A DNA stretch of 64,000 bases from Heliocidaris erythrogramma (GCA_025617745.1 CM046856.1:36388208-36452207); one strand, 5' to 3'; counted from the first letter of the stretch, positions 46,505 to 57,898 are shown. Notes: generated from the sequence alone by a model not told the origin. Program-made: numbers and translations.

Positions 46505-47640
46505 TGGAAGGGTCTCAGCATAGGGCAGTGTACAGCCATTATCTGGCGTTCCACACAGATATTTACATTAATATTCACCAGAATCATGGATGGAATACCT
46601 AATGATCATACCTGTGTATGTCTTTTTATACAAGGAGAACAACACGAGACTATATTTAACACATTTCTTTCCAATTTCCTTTTTGCCACAAAATGAACTT
46701 TGAAAGCATACTAACTTTAGTCCAGGTTTAAACCCTGACTAAGTGGGTATAATTAGTCCAATATGTCAACCTATTCATCCTGTTAAGATTACCATGCTTC
46801 TGTGACTAAATGAATAAATGAAGTCAAATTTCTTTTTTGTCATTTCATGACTAGATTCATTTCACTTATTTATTGTTACACACGTGCAGTTCTTTGTAGA
46901 GAATTCATCCGTCTATATGAATACAAGAAAACTCTGCATTTTACACTTCTTACTGTGAATCCTTCAAGAAGTGATCAGTGTTACATGATGAATTCATTCA
47001 GTCAAACAATTAAAAGAAAAACTAAATGCAAATGCAACATATCCAGTGTGTTCAGCCCTTCAACGTACATGTATTTGGTACCATTGTTCGTAATCTGGAA
47101 TTGTTTTTACCGATTTCATGACTGTTGTACTCACTAATGCACATGTCACACCATCATAGAAGTTCCAAAATCCCATTACTACTTTAGAGTTTTAATCTTT
47201 TTATTCAGATTACTAAATGCATTTAAAATAAGAATTAACGGTAGATTGAATGTGAACTTCATACACAGGTACATAAACATGTCTTAACACATCTTGTTAT
47301 TATCCTGACCCAATTCATCACGTACATCTATTATTTTGTTTCACAGGTGTTGCCGATATTGGCCGATGAAACTGACTTAATAAATTAGTCAGCAAAAATG
47401 CAAACATCATGAATAATTCTGTTTTACTTTTTTACAGGACAAACTGGTATCACAAAAGTGCTTTCAATGATCTGGAGTGAGATGATGAATGGGATGAATG
47501 GTTGCCATGGAGAACAAACGGGTGAATAGTGACAGAACATGGGATGCGAAGGAAAGATATAGGCTACAGGAGATCGAGACAGGATGACTTGCGCACAGGG
47601 AATAAAAGATAGAGAGTGGTAGGTAAAATGATACATTGTT
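46505..47640. other. No gene seen
   Basis: AT-rich DNA; nothing supportable. Confidence 0.4.
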
Positions 47641-47647
47641 CTCTCCA

Positions 47648-47882
47648 GAATAAGCCAGTTCGTAATTAGTTAATGGTACAAATGACCCTGAAATGACCCC
47701 AATTTGTACGCGCATGCGCATTTGTTTTGGTGGACGTGCAACTTGTTACACAAGTAAAATCATACTGGTGCACACATCGTTGTGCCTACAAAATGACAGC
47801 TTATTGTACTCGGTACAAATGACCTTTATCTGCACATGTGCAAATTGTCATGTGCAAATTGTCATTACGAACTGGCTTATTC
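47648..47882. mobile_element. MITE with perfect 19-bp terminal inverted repeats
   Basis: 235 bp. GAATAAGCCAGTTCGTAAT (47648-47666) is exactly inverted at 47864-47882. The inside carries GGTACAAATGACC words in two places and CATGTGCAAATTGT twice. No clear target duplication. A solo end is at 1613-1655. Superfamily not assigned. Confidence 0.8.
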
Positions 47883-48811
47883 AAGTTGGAATTTTAATAG
47901 ATTAAATTGATTAAATTGAAATGATTTATTGTTTATCCTATTTTCTTCAAACTTTTACAAATCTGTTTCCCTGACTTTCAGTTGGCTTCTCTGGATGATG
48001 AGCACTACATGTATAAAAGAAATAATTAAATTATCCAAAAAAAAAAATTCAATTTTCCTTTGCATGGTTTAGTGGATGAAATTTCGAAGATCGTACCCCA
48101 TGCAAATCAATGTGCTGCCTCTGAACAGACACATACTGCATCAAATTTCAGAGAGAATTATTTTGCTAGACACTTTGTTTTCCTGCCAACATCTCGACAT
48201 GCTATCTGCTACTGCTCTGGACTGTGTTTTGGAAAGCGAGAAAGCGAACAAGCTAGTGGTGGGGGAATACAAAGGGACATTCCTTTGATTTTAACGTGAC
48301 CCAGATACATGGATTAAGTGAGATGACGAAGGGGGAAGTTAACCCCCCTCTGACACAGCCACAAAGGGCTTTCACACTCCTCAAAATCATTGAGCAACAC
48401 AAGCAAATTCAGTATTAAGTATTCATTTTATTTATCACATTATTCCTACATGTAAGTTAACCAAAAAATGGATGAGTGACTTTGTAAAGACTGAACAGTT
48501 GTACATTTAATCAGCTAATTTAGACTACAAATAACTGAAAATCACAGTGAAAGAAAATATCTCTATCAATTAAGGCTGTGGTCTTGAATCAGCACAGATC
48601 CAAGGTTCAGAACAAGAAAAAAGTCCAGTGTCACTGATTATATTCTGAACGAATCCAAGTCCATCAGATAGTACATAGGATAGCTGGATGCTAAATCTAC
48701 AGGAATACTTGTCTTCTGAGCAATATAAGTAAAATAATTCAATAATTCAATAATAACAAATCTATTTGTATCGCTGTAAAAACATCTCTAAACTCATAAT
48801 TTTCATCATAG

Positions 48812-48866
48812 CGGTGATCCAACATATGCTCCGGTGAGAACTGTTCAAGGCTTTATGAAGTTTCAG
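48812..48866 (+). CDS. Candidate internal coding exon (weak)
   Basis: The acceptor-like AATTTTCATCATAG is followed by 55 nt. After one base this reads GDPTYAPVRTVQGFMKFQ and ends at TTTCAG|GTAAGT, a near-ideal donor. The start phase uses one base of a split codon and the end is in phase 0. The peptide looks protein-like, but 18 codons are weak evidence, the pyrimidine tract is only moderate, and no family is recognised. Confidence 0.2.
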
Positions 48867-49005
48867 GTAAGTGTTAGGTATAGTGTTCAGTCCAGTGTTA
48901 ATGTTAGGACTTTGGTAGGTAACTGGTAGGTAATTGATAACAAAGCAATCGTCACTGGAGCATGCATTGAACAAACCCATCATATCTAGGAGTGATTTCA
49001 AAGGA

Positions 49006-49046
49006 AACTCAACCCGATTTCAAAAGTTTTGAAATCGGGTTGAGTT
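49006..49046. repeat. Perfect palindrome 1 (20-bp arms, single-base centre)
   Basis: The left arm AACTCAACCCGATTTC-AAAA is exactly inverted on the right, with one G at the centre (49026). (TTGAG)n follows at 49041-49060. The AACTCAACCC start resembles the TTAAAGGGAWACTCAACC word seen at 25806, so it may derive from a MITE end. Confidence 0.9.
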
Positions 49047-49059
49047 GAGTTGAGTTGAG

Positions 49060-49112
49060 TTGGAAAGCTCCATTGTATGGGTTTTGAAAACCCATACAAT
49101 GGAGCTTTCCAA
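49060..49112. repeat. Perfect palindrome 2 (26-bp arms, single-base centre)
   Basis: Arms beginning TTGGAAAGCTCCATTG and ending GGGTTTT are exactly inverted around one G (49086). Only the TTGAG run separates it from palindrome 1. Confidence 0.9.
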
Positions 49113-49114
49113 TA

Positions 49115-50400
49115 ACCTCCAAAAAGATTTTTCAAGATTTATATTCATAGGTTAGATAATACAAGATAGTAGTTAATTACTTTATTATTAATGTACTAGC
49201 AGGGTAAGGATGGAGAATTTTGCTAGTGAAAAACTGATTATTTGTTTCATGGTATTTCTGACTACTGCACTGACAGGCTTTAAATTGTTGCCTTTCCAAA
49301 TATCATAAATCATTTTTAACCATAAAGTTATATAAGACAAAAAAATAAGCAAAAATTCTCAAAATTGTGACAAAACTGAAATGATTTGAAGGTTAAATCA
49401 TATGTATATTAAAAGATTTGTGTAATTTTTTTTAAATATAATTTTGCCAAAAGTATGACTTGTCCAGTCTATGCATTAAATTTCATTTTGCTGAAAGCCA
49501 TATATTTTCATGATCAAAACCATGCTCAGAACCAGTGGACAAGTGACCATATGGACAGGGGACAATAGCACAAACTGTTAACAGACTGTTTAAACAATTT
49601 CCTTCATCTTCATTTATCAATCTCCTTGCTTACTCTAAAACATAAATAAAAATACTGCCAGTAATTCAGCTAAAAAGCTGAGAAGTTGCAGATAATGAAC
49701 TTTATAGCCACATTATTCCATTTATAAGAGAAGAGATTATATAAATTAATTTGTCTGTTTGAACTCAGCATTTACATGTACATAGGACTGATGGCACTCT
49801 TTTTTATGTTAAGACCTATTTTCATGCACAGAAGATGAAGCTATTAGATAGAGATGCAAAAAAACACTGGGAGTTATTAAACCAGAAGTTCACGCTTAAA
49901 TTGAGTACTCCAATTTGGAGGTTGTGTGAAATCATCAACTTGTGTTCGGAATCCCCTATGATGACAACCTTAGGCTTCCTTCAGGCCACAAAACTTTTTT
50001 TTTCTATTTTCTCTTTCTTTCTTTTTTTTTTTAATACATGTGAAAGAATACAAATGGCAACATCATGGAAACATGCCGTTTCTACAACCTTGGTTTGCAG
50101 TCATTTTTGCCATTCGCGCATAAGCCCAGAAGAAAAAAAAAATTGATTCTAAAAATAAATAAATTGGTTGAAATATATCAGCTACATGTAAAAATATAAT
50201 ATGAAGCATTCGTAACCTAAACCCTGGACCGAACACAATACCTAACCCTAACCTATACCTAATCTATGACACATTACATACACTGTATTACACTGAAAAA
50301 AGGCTAGCCCCGGAGCCAGCTACATGTAGGTGTAAACAGAAAAAACAAGCTTGATGCACATGAAAGGAGGATTGCCGAGCCGGTCCAATCAAAGACCAAA
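49115..50400. other. No gene supported
   Basis: AT-rich DNA; a 103-codon plus frame (49835-50146) crosses a T run and has no recognised domain. Confidence 0.4.
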
Positions 50401-50408
50401 TTTTGATA

Positions 50409-50454
50409 TTTCATTTCATTTCATTTCATTTCATTTCATTTCATTTCATTTCAT
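50409..50454. repeat. (TTTCA)n microsatellite
   Basis: About nine uninterrupted pentanucleotide units. Confidence 0.95.
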
Positions 50455-50582
50455 CTTTAATTCGCAAACCATCATAAAAAGCGTACAAAATATAGCATAT
50501 ATAATATTATGTGTGATGCATTGTAAATATTGAAAATGCAAATTCATATTTAAAACTAGAAATATCACTGAAGATGATGATT

Positions 50583-51763
50583 AATACCCCCGCCCCGTGA
50601 GAACAGCCTTTCTTGACTTTTGGTCGAAAACTGAGGAAGTAGTTCGATCCGCAAGATTTTTCCCTGATTTACTGCCATAGATATGCCGTTTCCATGGCAA
50701 CGCAGCTTCCGACACATCAAAAAAATATGTTGTACACATCTTCCCACCAAGACCAATGTGTGTACCAAATTTCATGACTTTCGGTCAAAAACTGAGGAAG
50801 TAGTTCGATCCGCAAGGTGTTTCCTTGATTTTCTGCCATAAATATGCCGTTACCATGGCAACGCAGATTCCGACTTATCCGAAAAATATGTCTTGCACAT
50901 CTTCCCACCAAGACCAATGTGTGTACCAAATTTCATGACTTTCGGTCAAAAACTGAGGAAGTAGTTTGATCCGCAATGTGTTTCCTTGATTTTCTGCCAT
51001 AAATATGCCGTTACCATGGCAACGCAGATTCCGACTCATCCGAAAAATATGTCTTGCACATCTTCCCATCAAGACCAATGTGTGTACCAAATTTCATGAC
51101 TTTCGGTCAAAAACTGAGGAAGTAGTTCGATCCGCAAGGTGTTTCCTTGATTTTCTGCCATAAATATGCCGTTACCATGGCAACGCAGATTCCGACTCAT
51201 CCGAAAAATATGTCTTGCACATCTTCCCATCAAGACCAATGTGTGTACCAAATTTCATGACTTTCAGTCAAAAACTGAGGAAGTAGTTCGATCCGCAAGC
51301 TGTTTTCCTTGATTTTCTGCCATAAATATGCCATTACCATGGCAACGCAGATTCTGACTCATCCGAAAAATATGTCTTGCACATCTTCCCACCAAGACCA
51401 ATGTGTGTACCAAATTTCATGACTTTCGGTCAAAAACTGAGGAAGTAGTTCGATCCGCAAGCTGTTTTCCTTGATTTTCTGCCATAAATATGCCGTTACC
51501 ATGGCAACGCAGATTCCGACTGATCCGAAAAATATGTCTTGCACATCTTCCCACCAAGACCAATGTGTGTACCAAATTTCATGACTTTCGGTCAAAAACT
51601 GAGGAAGTAGTTCGATCCGCAAGATTTGCAACGGACCGACCGACCGACCGCCCGCCAGACCGCCCGCCCGACCGACCGCCCGTCGGACCGACCGACCGAC
51701 CGACCGCCCAACCATCGACTGATTCCAGTATACCCCCTTCAAACTTCGTTTGGCGGGGGTATA
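50583..51763 (+). mobile_element. Tandem-repeat-bearing Helentron-like/MITE-like element
   Basis: About 1.18 kb. ATACCCCCGCC at the left (50584-50594) is exactly inverted at the right (GGCGGGGGTAT, 51752-51762). The right end folds into a hairpin (51729-51763; TATACCCCC with GGGGGTATA, inner AAAC/GTTT). The body is a 161-bp tandem array (50600-51630) followed by a GACC/GCCC microsatellite (51634-51715). The order of short terminal repeat, tandem satellite, microsatellite and hairpin is known for HINE-type elements and satellite-bearing MITEs of bivalves. It has no coding capacity. Confidence 0.75.
50600..51630. repeat. 161-bp tandem repeat, more than six units
   Basis: The word CATGACTTTCGGTCAAAAAC occurs at 50773, 50934, 51095, 51256 (one base changed), 51418 and 51580, with a more diverged unit at 50612. 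The spacings are 161, 161, 161, 161, 162 and 162. Inner units are nearly identical while the first is clearly diverged, a common pattern at array edges. The period is not a multiple of three, so the recurring minus-strand peptide (THWSWWED and others) is an artefact. Confidence 0.95.
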
Positions 51764-51769
51764 AAAATA

Positions 51770-52440
51770 CATATAAATTAGCAATACATAAATTATAGAT
51801 AAATAAATATGAGTATAAAGGAAATATATTGCGTAAGTAAAATAAACCTAAATTGTGTTCAAGGTAAAAATAGTTTGCAGGCACACCTAAAAAGGCCTAG
51901 AGGCCTGCAGGGAAGGTAGCCCATGTAGAGTAAAGTTGAAGCTTTAAAAGGAAAGAAAAAAGAACACAATTTATACGGTTGAAGCATTGAACGACTTAAC
52001 AGGTTTGAAGCCGGCCCTCAAAAACTCAACAATTCATCAGCCAACAAGTTCTACACAGTCACATAATCATTCTAGTAAATACTGTCCTATATGAATTCAG
52101 TAAATATACTATATGTGAACAATTTACCTGTGTTATAATGTGCTTTGTAATTAGATTTTTTTTGTCATTACTGTGAATAACTGAAAATAAAACTACATAT
52201 CATATCATGTTCAATTCTTTATTTCATTCTTGTCTTTTATGGATTTTAGATCTCAACAAGAATAGTAAGCATACATGTATTTTAGGCTATGAAAATTTTA
52301 ATGGTTCTAAGAACACTTAGGTCCCAGGGTCAGAACGACATCAGTGCGCCAGGGCCCAAACGTCTCTCATATTCATGATTACCAATCCTGAATGTATCTT
52401 ATCAGGTTTACATTTCCCTGAATACACATTTTATCATTGG
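51770..52440. other. No gene seen
   Basis: AT-rich DNA; nothing supportable. Confidence 0.4.
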
Positions 52441-52446
52441 TTACCT

Positions 52447-52585
52447 GGGGGGCGTTTCATGAAAGGACTTGTCAGATATTTTATCCGACAAATTTGCTTC
52501 CAGCCAATCTGATGCCAGGATTGCAGTAGCTTATAACAGTTGTCGGATAAAATATCCGACAACTTCCTTTCATGAAATGCTCCCC
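52447..52585 (-). mobile_element. MITE family GGGGAGCGTTTC, copy 2
   Basis: 139 bp, the inverted counterpart of 10423-10561. GGGGGGCGTTTCATGAAAGG opens and CCTTTCATGAAATGCTCCCC closes. The inner GTTGTCGGATAAAATATC and TATAACAGT words match copy 1 in reverse complement. Equal length and high similarity indicate fairly recent spread. Confidence 0.8.
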
Positions 52586-52589
52586 AGGA

Positions 52590-54060
52590 AACCTCTTTAT
52601 GGCTATTCCTTTAAAATACGCCAAGACTTGAACAAAACTAGAGGGATCAAGAAGAGAGCTCCTGATATCTAGGTTATTGGTTCATGTGTGCACAGGTCAG
52701 GCAGCGCCAGCGAATCACCTTTCAGCACACAGGGGGTAGATCTAGTCTCCTGATACAGCCACTATCAATAATTAATTGAGATGGGCAAGCTCATAAGTCA
52801 CCTGCCATACTATAACCTAGATATGATGAGAAATATTGACATATTATGTATTTCGCAAGTATCATGGCTGAAATTTTATGTCTTGCTGGTTGTAACACGA
52901 ATTAGAAGTGGCTGTATTCTGCCCCAATTACCAATCTGATCGGTTGCAATATACAACATAATATCAAAATGTCATTTTATCGAACCTGTGTTTTACATGT
53001 AAATTAGTTACACTTAACAAATACATTAGAATTGAAAAATAGTTCAGGAATCAACCATAAAACAAGAAATTTATCAAGCTTAATCGATGACTTATCCAAA
53101 AGGAAAATTACAATTATAAAAAAAGCTGTTTTGAAATGTTGAAAGAACTGCACAGTTATTGATGTCAAAGCAACATTTGGTGACATTTAATTTTTTTATT
53201 GGACTGTAAAATTTCTTTAATTCGAGTGAGATGTACAGTAGTACAGAAAAGCTGAAATGCAACACGTCCATGCTTTCTAACGTAACAGGGTCTTGCAGAA
53301 ATGTATTGCAGAAAAGAACACAATCAGAATGTCATTGTAACAAAAAGCCAGATTCAAAGAAAAGGGGAAATCCCTAGGAATATAATATAATTTATAATAA
53401 ATACTAACACGTCAAAGATCCTAAAGGTAAATTAGATAAACATTCAGAGATTCTCAACTTTGTTGTTGAGAGAATAGCCTGTTTCCCGAGTTTATATTTA
53501 GAAGCAAATTTCTATAGAATTTCTCTGTCACATACATGTAATGTGCATGTATGATGCAGTAGAACATGTATGTAGGCCTATGGATTTATTACACTTTTCC
53601 AACTGGAATAAATACATAGATTTTGCCTTTTAATCCATTTCCTTCCTTCCTCTTCTCAGTTTATATGAAATCCTATGTTTAGTTCAGGTTGTTTTTCTCT
53701 TTGTCAGGTATGTGTACGTGTATATTGTGCCACAGAAATAACTGGGTTTTGAGGACATGCATATGTACACTGCCAGGAGAACAGGGTGTTAGTAAATTAC
53801 AAATACAGTTCCCAAACAATGCCATATATTGAGTTGGGGACAGTGAAAGGGGGAGAAGTAGGTTTGACACCGAGAAAATGGGAGCAAGGGTGCAGAGAAT
53901 AGAAAGAGTGGGTGAGGACTTGGCTGTTTTCATCTAAAGCAAGCTGTAGTTGGTCCTGCAAATACAGAGGGTTAGATTCATAGAAATGGAGGAAAGGGTG
54001 CAAATTAGTGTGCATAGATTTTTGTTGTTTGTTGGTATACTTGCTTTATGTTGTTTCTTT
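52590..54060. other. No gene supported
   Basis: AT-rich DNA. A plus-strand segment 53660-53707 has a very strong pyrimidine tract and acceptor (CCTTCCTTCCTCTTCTCAG) and a fair donor (CAG|GTATGTG), with one open frame of 15 codons; it is a hint only. Confidence 0.35.
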
Positions 54061-54064
54061 TTAA

Positions 54065-54730
54065 AGGGACACATTCCTGAGAAAAAAAAGTTGCTTTAAA
54101 CTAAAGCACAAATATTACAGAAATAGATAAGTGAAAGTTTGAGAAAAATCCGACAAAGAATAGAGTTATGAATTTTTAAAGTTCTATCGAAGTCTCAAGC
54201 TGGCAAATCCGGGTCATGTGACTGTGATATCCAGTGATGTCATGGATTCACTACTCTATATTTGTTTTTGTACACAAAAAGGACCCAAATATCGTTATTT
54301 TTCTCGAAATAGTAAAGGAATAGTTAGTTTAAACAAGAGGACATACCAAAACATTCCACCCTGAATAATGCCTCGAGCATAGGAATAAGGAAGATGTTAG
54401 ACACAAAAAAATGAAAATTAGTAACTTTTAATAATTTTTTAAATATACAAATATCATTTTTCTTTTGGTCAATTTAATGAAAGAATATGCCTATTTTTTA
54501 CAAGGTGATATACAAAAACATGTTACCCTCACTATACCTCGAGCACAGGAATAAAAATGTTTTTTGAAGTAAAATGTAAAATACTGACATTCCATGTAAA
54601 AAAACAAATTGGAAAGTAAAATTCATAACTCTCTTATTCTTTGTTGGATTTTTCTCAAACTTTCACTATCTATTTCTCTAATTGTTGTGCTTTTATTTTA
54701 AAGCAACTTTTTTCTCATGAATATGTTCCT
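54065..54730. mobile_element. TTAA-flanked palindromic MITE with ~115-bp arms
   Basis: TTAA at 54061-54064 and 54731-54734 flank AGGGACACATTCCTGAG and the inverse of the right end (AGGAACATATTCATGAG). The arms stay paired through GAAAGTTTGAGAAAAATCC and AGAGTTATGAATTTT. The core holds two related units (CCTCGAGCATAGGAATAA near 54372 and CCTCGAGCACAGGAATAA near 54537). It shares the GAAAGTTTGAG...ATCC motif with the MITE at 57899, so the two families are related. No coding capacity. Confidence 0.8.
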
Positions 54731-54759
54731 TTAAGGAGTGCTGCCCTCTTCTTTTTCTT

Positions 54760-54776
54760 GGGGGGGGGGGGGGGGG
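54760..54776. repeat. G17 homopolymer
   Basis: Uninterrupted run just after the MITE end. Confidence 0.85.
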
Positions 54777-55354
54777 TATCATTCTTTCCAAAAGTGAACA
54801 CTTTTCAGTCAAAGAGCAATTTCATTACTACTATTTGTATAACTGTATTTTGTAACAACCACCCACTTTTAAAAATTCTTGTATGGCTCTGAAGCCCTTC
54901 AAAATTATATTTATCATTAATTACAAACCTAAGCCAATAGACTTGTTTACTAAGTGATTCAAATTTATGGATGTTTCTTTCCTGTGGACCTAGTAACGAG
55001 GTATTCCATTAACCTGTTATTAATGAATGAACTACAATACTTGGAATCCAGTTTGCATACATTACTTGTTGCTATGTCTGACAAGCCTCTGGCAAGCTTT
55101 CAGGTTGTCAAGAACAACCTTTGTTTCAAAAGTATGCATAAAATTTGAATAACTTAGTAAACAGGTCTATTCATTATAACCTTCTCATTCCACCTGAAGA
55201 TCATAATTGGTGAATTCTGCACCATCAATGGCTGACAGACAAATTAATACATGAATAAAATGTAGTCAATAGGCCTACAATAAAATGTGTAAACAACCTA
55301 TATCATAGACCAGGGACTTAATAATGAGGATTAATACCAAACTAAAGGGCACTA

Positions 55355-55428
55355 TCTCATCCACTTGGTTTCTAACCCAGATCCTCCCAATTTCGAAATC
55401 AATGCTCTACCACTGAGCCACCGGGCCT
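55355..55428 (-). mobile_element. tRNA-derived SINE head or tRNA pseudogene
   Basis: On the minus strand GGCCCGGTGGCTCAGTGG then TAGAGCATTGATTTCGAA reads like a tRNA 5' half. It has a perfect A-box (TGGCTCAGTGG, 55410-55420) and a degenerate B-box (GGTTAGAAACC, 55367-55377) 32 bp away. Anticodon and T-arm pairing is poor. The downstream minus-strand sequence is AT-rich with no clear tail. It is not a working tRNA. Confidence 0.6.
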
Positions 55429-55622
55429 CTGTTCGATTTGCATGGAACTTCAACCCATTTGTTTCCTTATTTTTCTCTGCATTTTTAAAGTAATTTTAAT
55501 GTATATATGACAATTATGAGCCCATATTTTCTCTCAGCCCCACATTATTATTGTCTTTATTTATTTTTTTCATTATTATTCATTATTTATTTTTATCTTT
55601 TATTTCTTAGTTTTTATTTATT

Positions 55623-57701
55623 AGGTGATCTGTCGGTATCGACAGAACACCTATTAATTTTGTCAGAATTTTCTTCTTTATTTTTAATATTTCTTTTTAT
55701 TACAAATTCTTGTTCCCAATAAATCTCAAAATCGGCCAGGTCAATATCATTGAGTTTCATGTCATGTATGAGGTCAATCATGGACATGGTCCATTAAGCT
55801 TTTGGAGGTCATCAGGTCATCGTGACGTCATCAAGACGCCATTTTGTAAATTTACAAGATCGATGATATCTTCATAATCGATATTTAAAAATCAACTATA
55901 TTCACGTCACACAAACTTCACATGATGGGTCATCAAATCATATCCTCACAGGTCATCTACAGGTCAGGACGTGCGCGTACGCGCGCGTCAAAATTTAAAA
56001 ATGCTCAAAATCACGTAGGATCAAGTCTGCACACGTTTCAGGTCATTTTGAGCATTTCAAAAATGTCCGTGCGTAAGCGTCCGCGCGCGCGCTTTACGCG
56101 CGCGCAAGTCGTAAATAACGTTAAAACGCTGTTTTTTCGATTGATTTCCAATCCTGACACTTTTCTTCATCATTTCCATCAACTTGGAATCAATTTCGAT
56201 CAATAATAAGGTCGTACGGGCGCGTCAAAGTTCAAAATCCGTGCGCGCATCTATGGCGAAAATAACGTAAAAACGTGCAAAAACATGCCTCTACAAAATT
56301 AACTCTAGCTCTTTAAATAGTCCTCAAACCCCCCAATTTTTTTTCATCATCAGGTAGGGTATGAATCATAGATTTCATTTCATGTATCATTTGACCCTTA
56401 TAAACATTATGACGTCATCAAAATGGCGCCAGAATTCAAAATTTCCATTTTTCATGTTTTGACGTCATCACATTTATGCAAATTTGGCTCTAGATTCGTA
56501 ATTATTGTTTTTTTTTCGCCCAGATTTTAATATGTTGTAGCTGAGGCAATTGCCTACAAGATTAGTGTCCACCATTTTTCATTTTGATAACGTCATCACA
56601 GTGAAATTTTCAATTAAAAATGCCATGTCAGAATTTCCCCTTTTTGCGTGTTATGTCTATGGAAGATGATTTTTTTTCGAATCATGAATCTACATGACAT
56701 CGTTCTCTGAGCAGTATCTCAGTTATTTTTGGTCTATTTCCTTCCAGATTTTAATATGTTGTAGCTGAGACTATAAGCTTTTATTAGTAAGCCCTCCAAT
56801 TTTTGATCAGATGTCGGGATCATGCCTAATTTTGAACTACCAAATGGGATTTGAGAATCCCGTTTGTCGTTTACGTGTTATGTCTATGGGAAATATTTTG
56901 GTGTATTGGTCAAAGCACTTGACTCCCACGCCGATGACCCAGGTTCGATCCCCGGTGGGTCCATAATTTTTTAATTTTTTTTTTGCTTCTTTTTGCCTTT
57001 GATTTCACCATCCTCTTGGACTATTATAACATAAACAATCACAAACCATGCAATAAACTGCCTGATATTCCGTGTTATGTCTATTAGAATGTAGTGTGCA
57101 GTAGTTTTTGTACAACCCTATGGAAATTTGGATTCCCTGTCGTGTAATAGAGCTATGGGGTTTATCTCCCAAGTATACTGCAGTATCAAAAAGTGCTGTT
57201 TGATATCACAATTTCTCAAAATTGGCTTAGTCAATTATCTTAATTATCTTATTGTGACGTCATCTAGGCGCCATTTTCTACAAATCAACTTATGGTCATA
57301 TCTTCATAACCAAATGTCATTTCTGTTTCATATTTGGCATGGTTAAGGTCAATGTCATTCCAGTCATGGTCATCACCATTATCACTATCGTGATCCTCAT
57401 CATCATCATCATCATTATATCATCATCTTCATAATCATCATCATAATCATCACCATTATCACATCATCAATCATCATCATTATCACCTTCATCATCATGA
57501 TTATCATCACCGTCATAATCATCATTACATCATCATCATAATCATTTTTACAATGACCGTTTCACACATTTTACTACATTCCTGTCCTCAAGAAGCATCT
57601 CCATTCATGGCATTATTGACTTCCTATCCTGATTACAATCATGATCGTACAAATTAAAAGACAGATCACCTAATTCGTCCTCATGACGAATTAAATTCTA
57701 G
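55623..57701 (+). mobile_element. Composite Helentron-like non-autonomous element, copy B
   Basis: 2079 bp, same orientation and parts as copy A. The 5' hairpin has one mismatch (GGTGATCTGTCG, GTAT loop; 55624-55651). GACAGATCACCT lies at 57660-57671 and the 3' hairpin AATTCGTC-CTCAT-GACGAATT at 57672-57692; it ends in ATTCTAG|T. The segment 56633-56840 is about 98% identical to 22925-23135, while the 5' third is much less similar. It carries TGACGTCA sites, CpG alternating tracts, a tRNA-like unit and a longer ATC microsatellite (about 57360-57550). No coding sequence. Confidence 0.85.
56892..56987 (+). ncRNA. tRNA-like RNA polymerase III unit inside copy B
   Basis: A-box-like TGGTGTATTGG (56899-56909) and B-box GGTTCGATCCC (56942-56952), again 32 bp apart, followed by T runs (from about 56967). 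The middle reads ACTTGACTCCCACGCCGATG, unlike copy A (TGACTACCATGGTCAAGG). The boxes are kept while the anticodon-arm region differs. Folding into a full cloverleaf is not supported. Confidence 0.6.
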
Positions 57702-57761
57702 TTTTTCTTATTTTTTTATTATTTATTTATTTCTATTTTATTCTTTTTTATTTTTTTTTTT

Positions 57762-57769
57762 GGGGGGGG
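57762..57769. repeat. T run then G8 tract
   Basis: A T-rich region ends in eight G followed by AGGG. Confidence 0.7.
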
Positions 57770-57898
57770 AGGGTATTTTTTCCCCCTGATATCCCAATAC
57801 TGTTGATAGAATAATTAATTTTCTTTGAATACAACTGAAAACCAGGGTCAGCTGACAGGGAGGTAAGCACCAGAGTTACCTGGGTTAAAGGGAAAATC

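Noticed and set aside
51359-51784. Recurring peptide with THWSWWED over 50.7-51.8 kb
   Set aside because: It is a translation of the 161-bp tandem repeat, whose period is not a multiple of three; copies sit in shifting frames.
55355-55428. Functional tRNA gene
   Set aside because: The A-box is good, but the B-box, anticodon stem and T-arm are degenerate, so SINE head or pseudogene is more likely.
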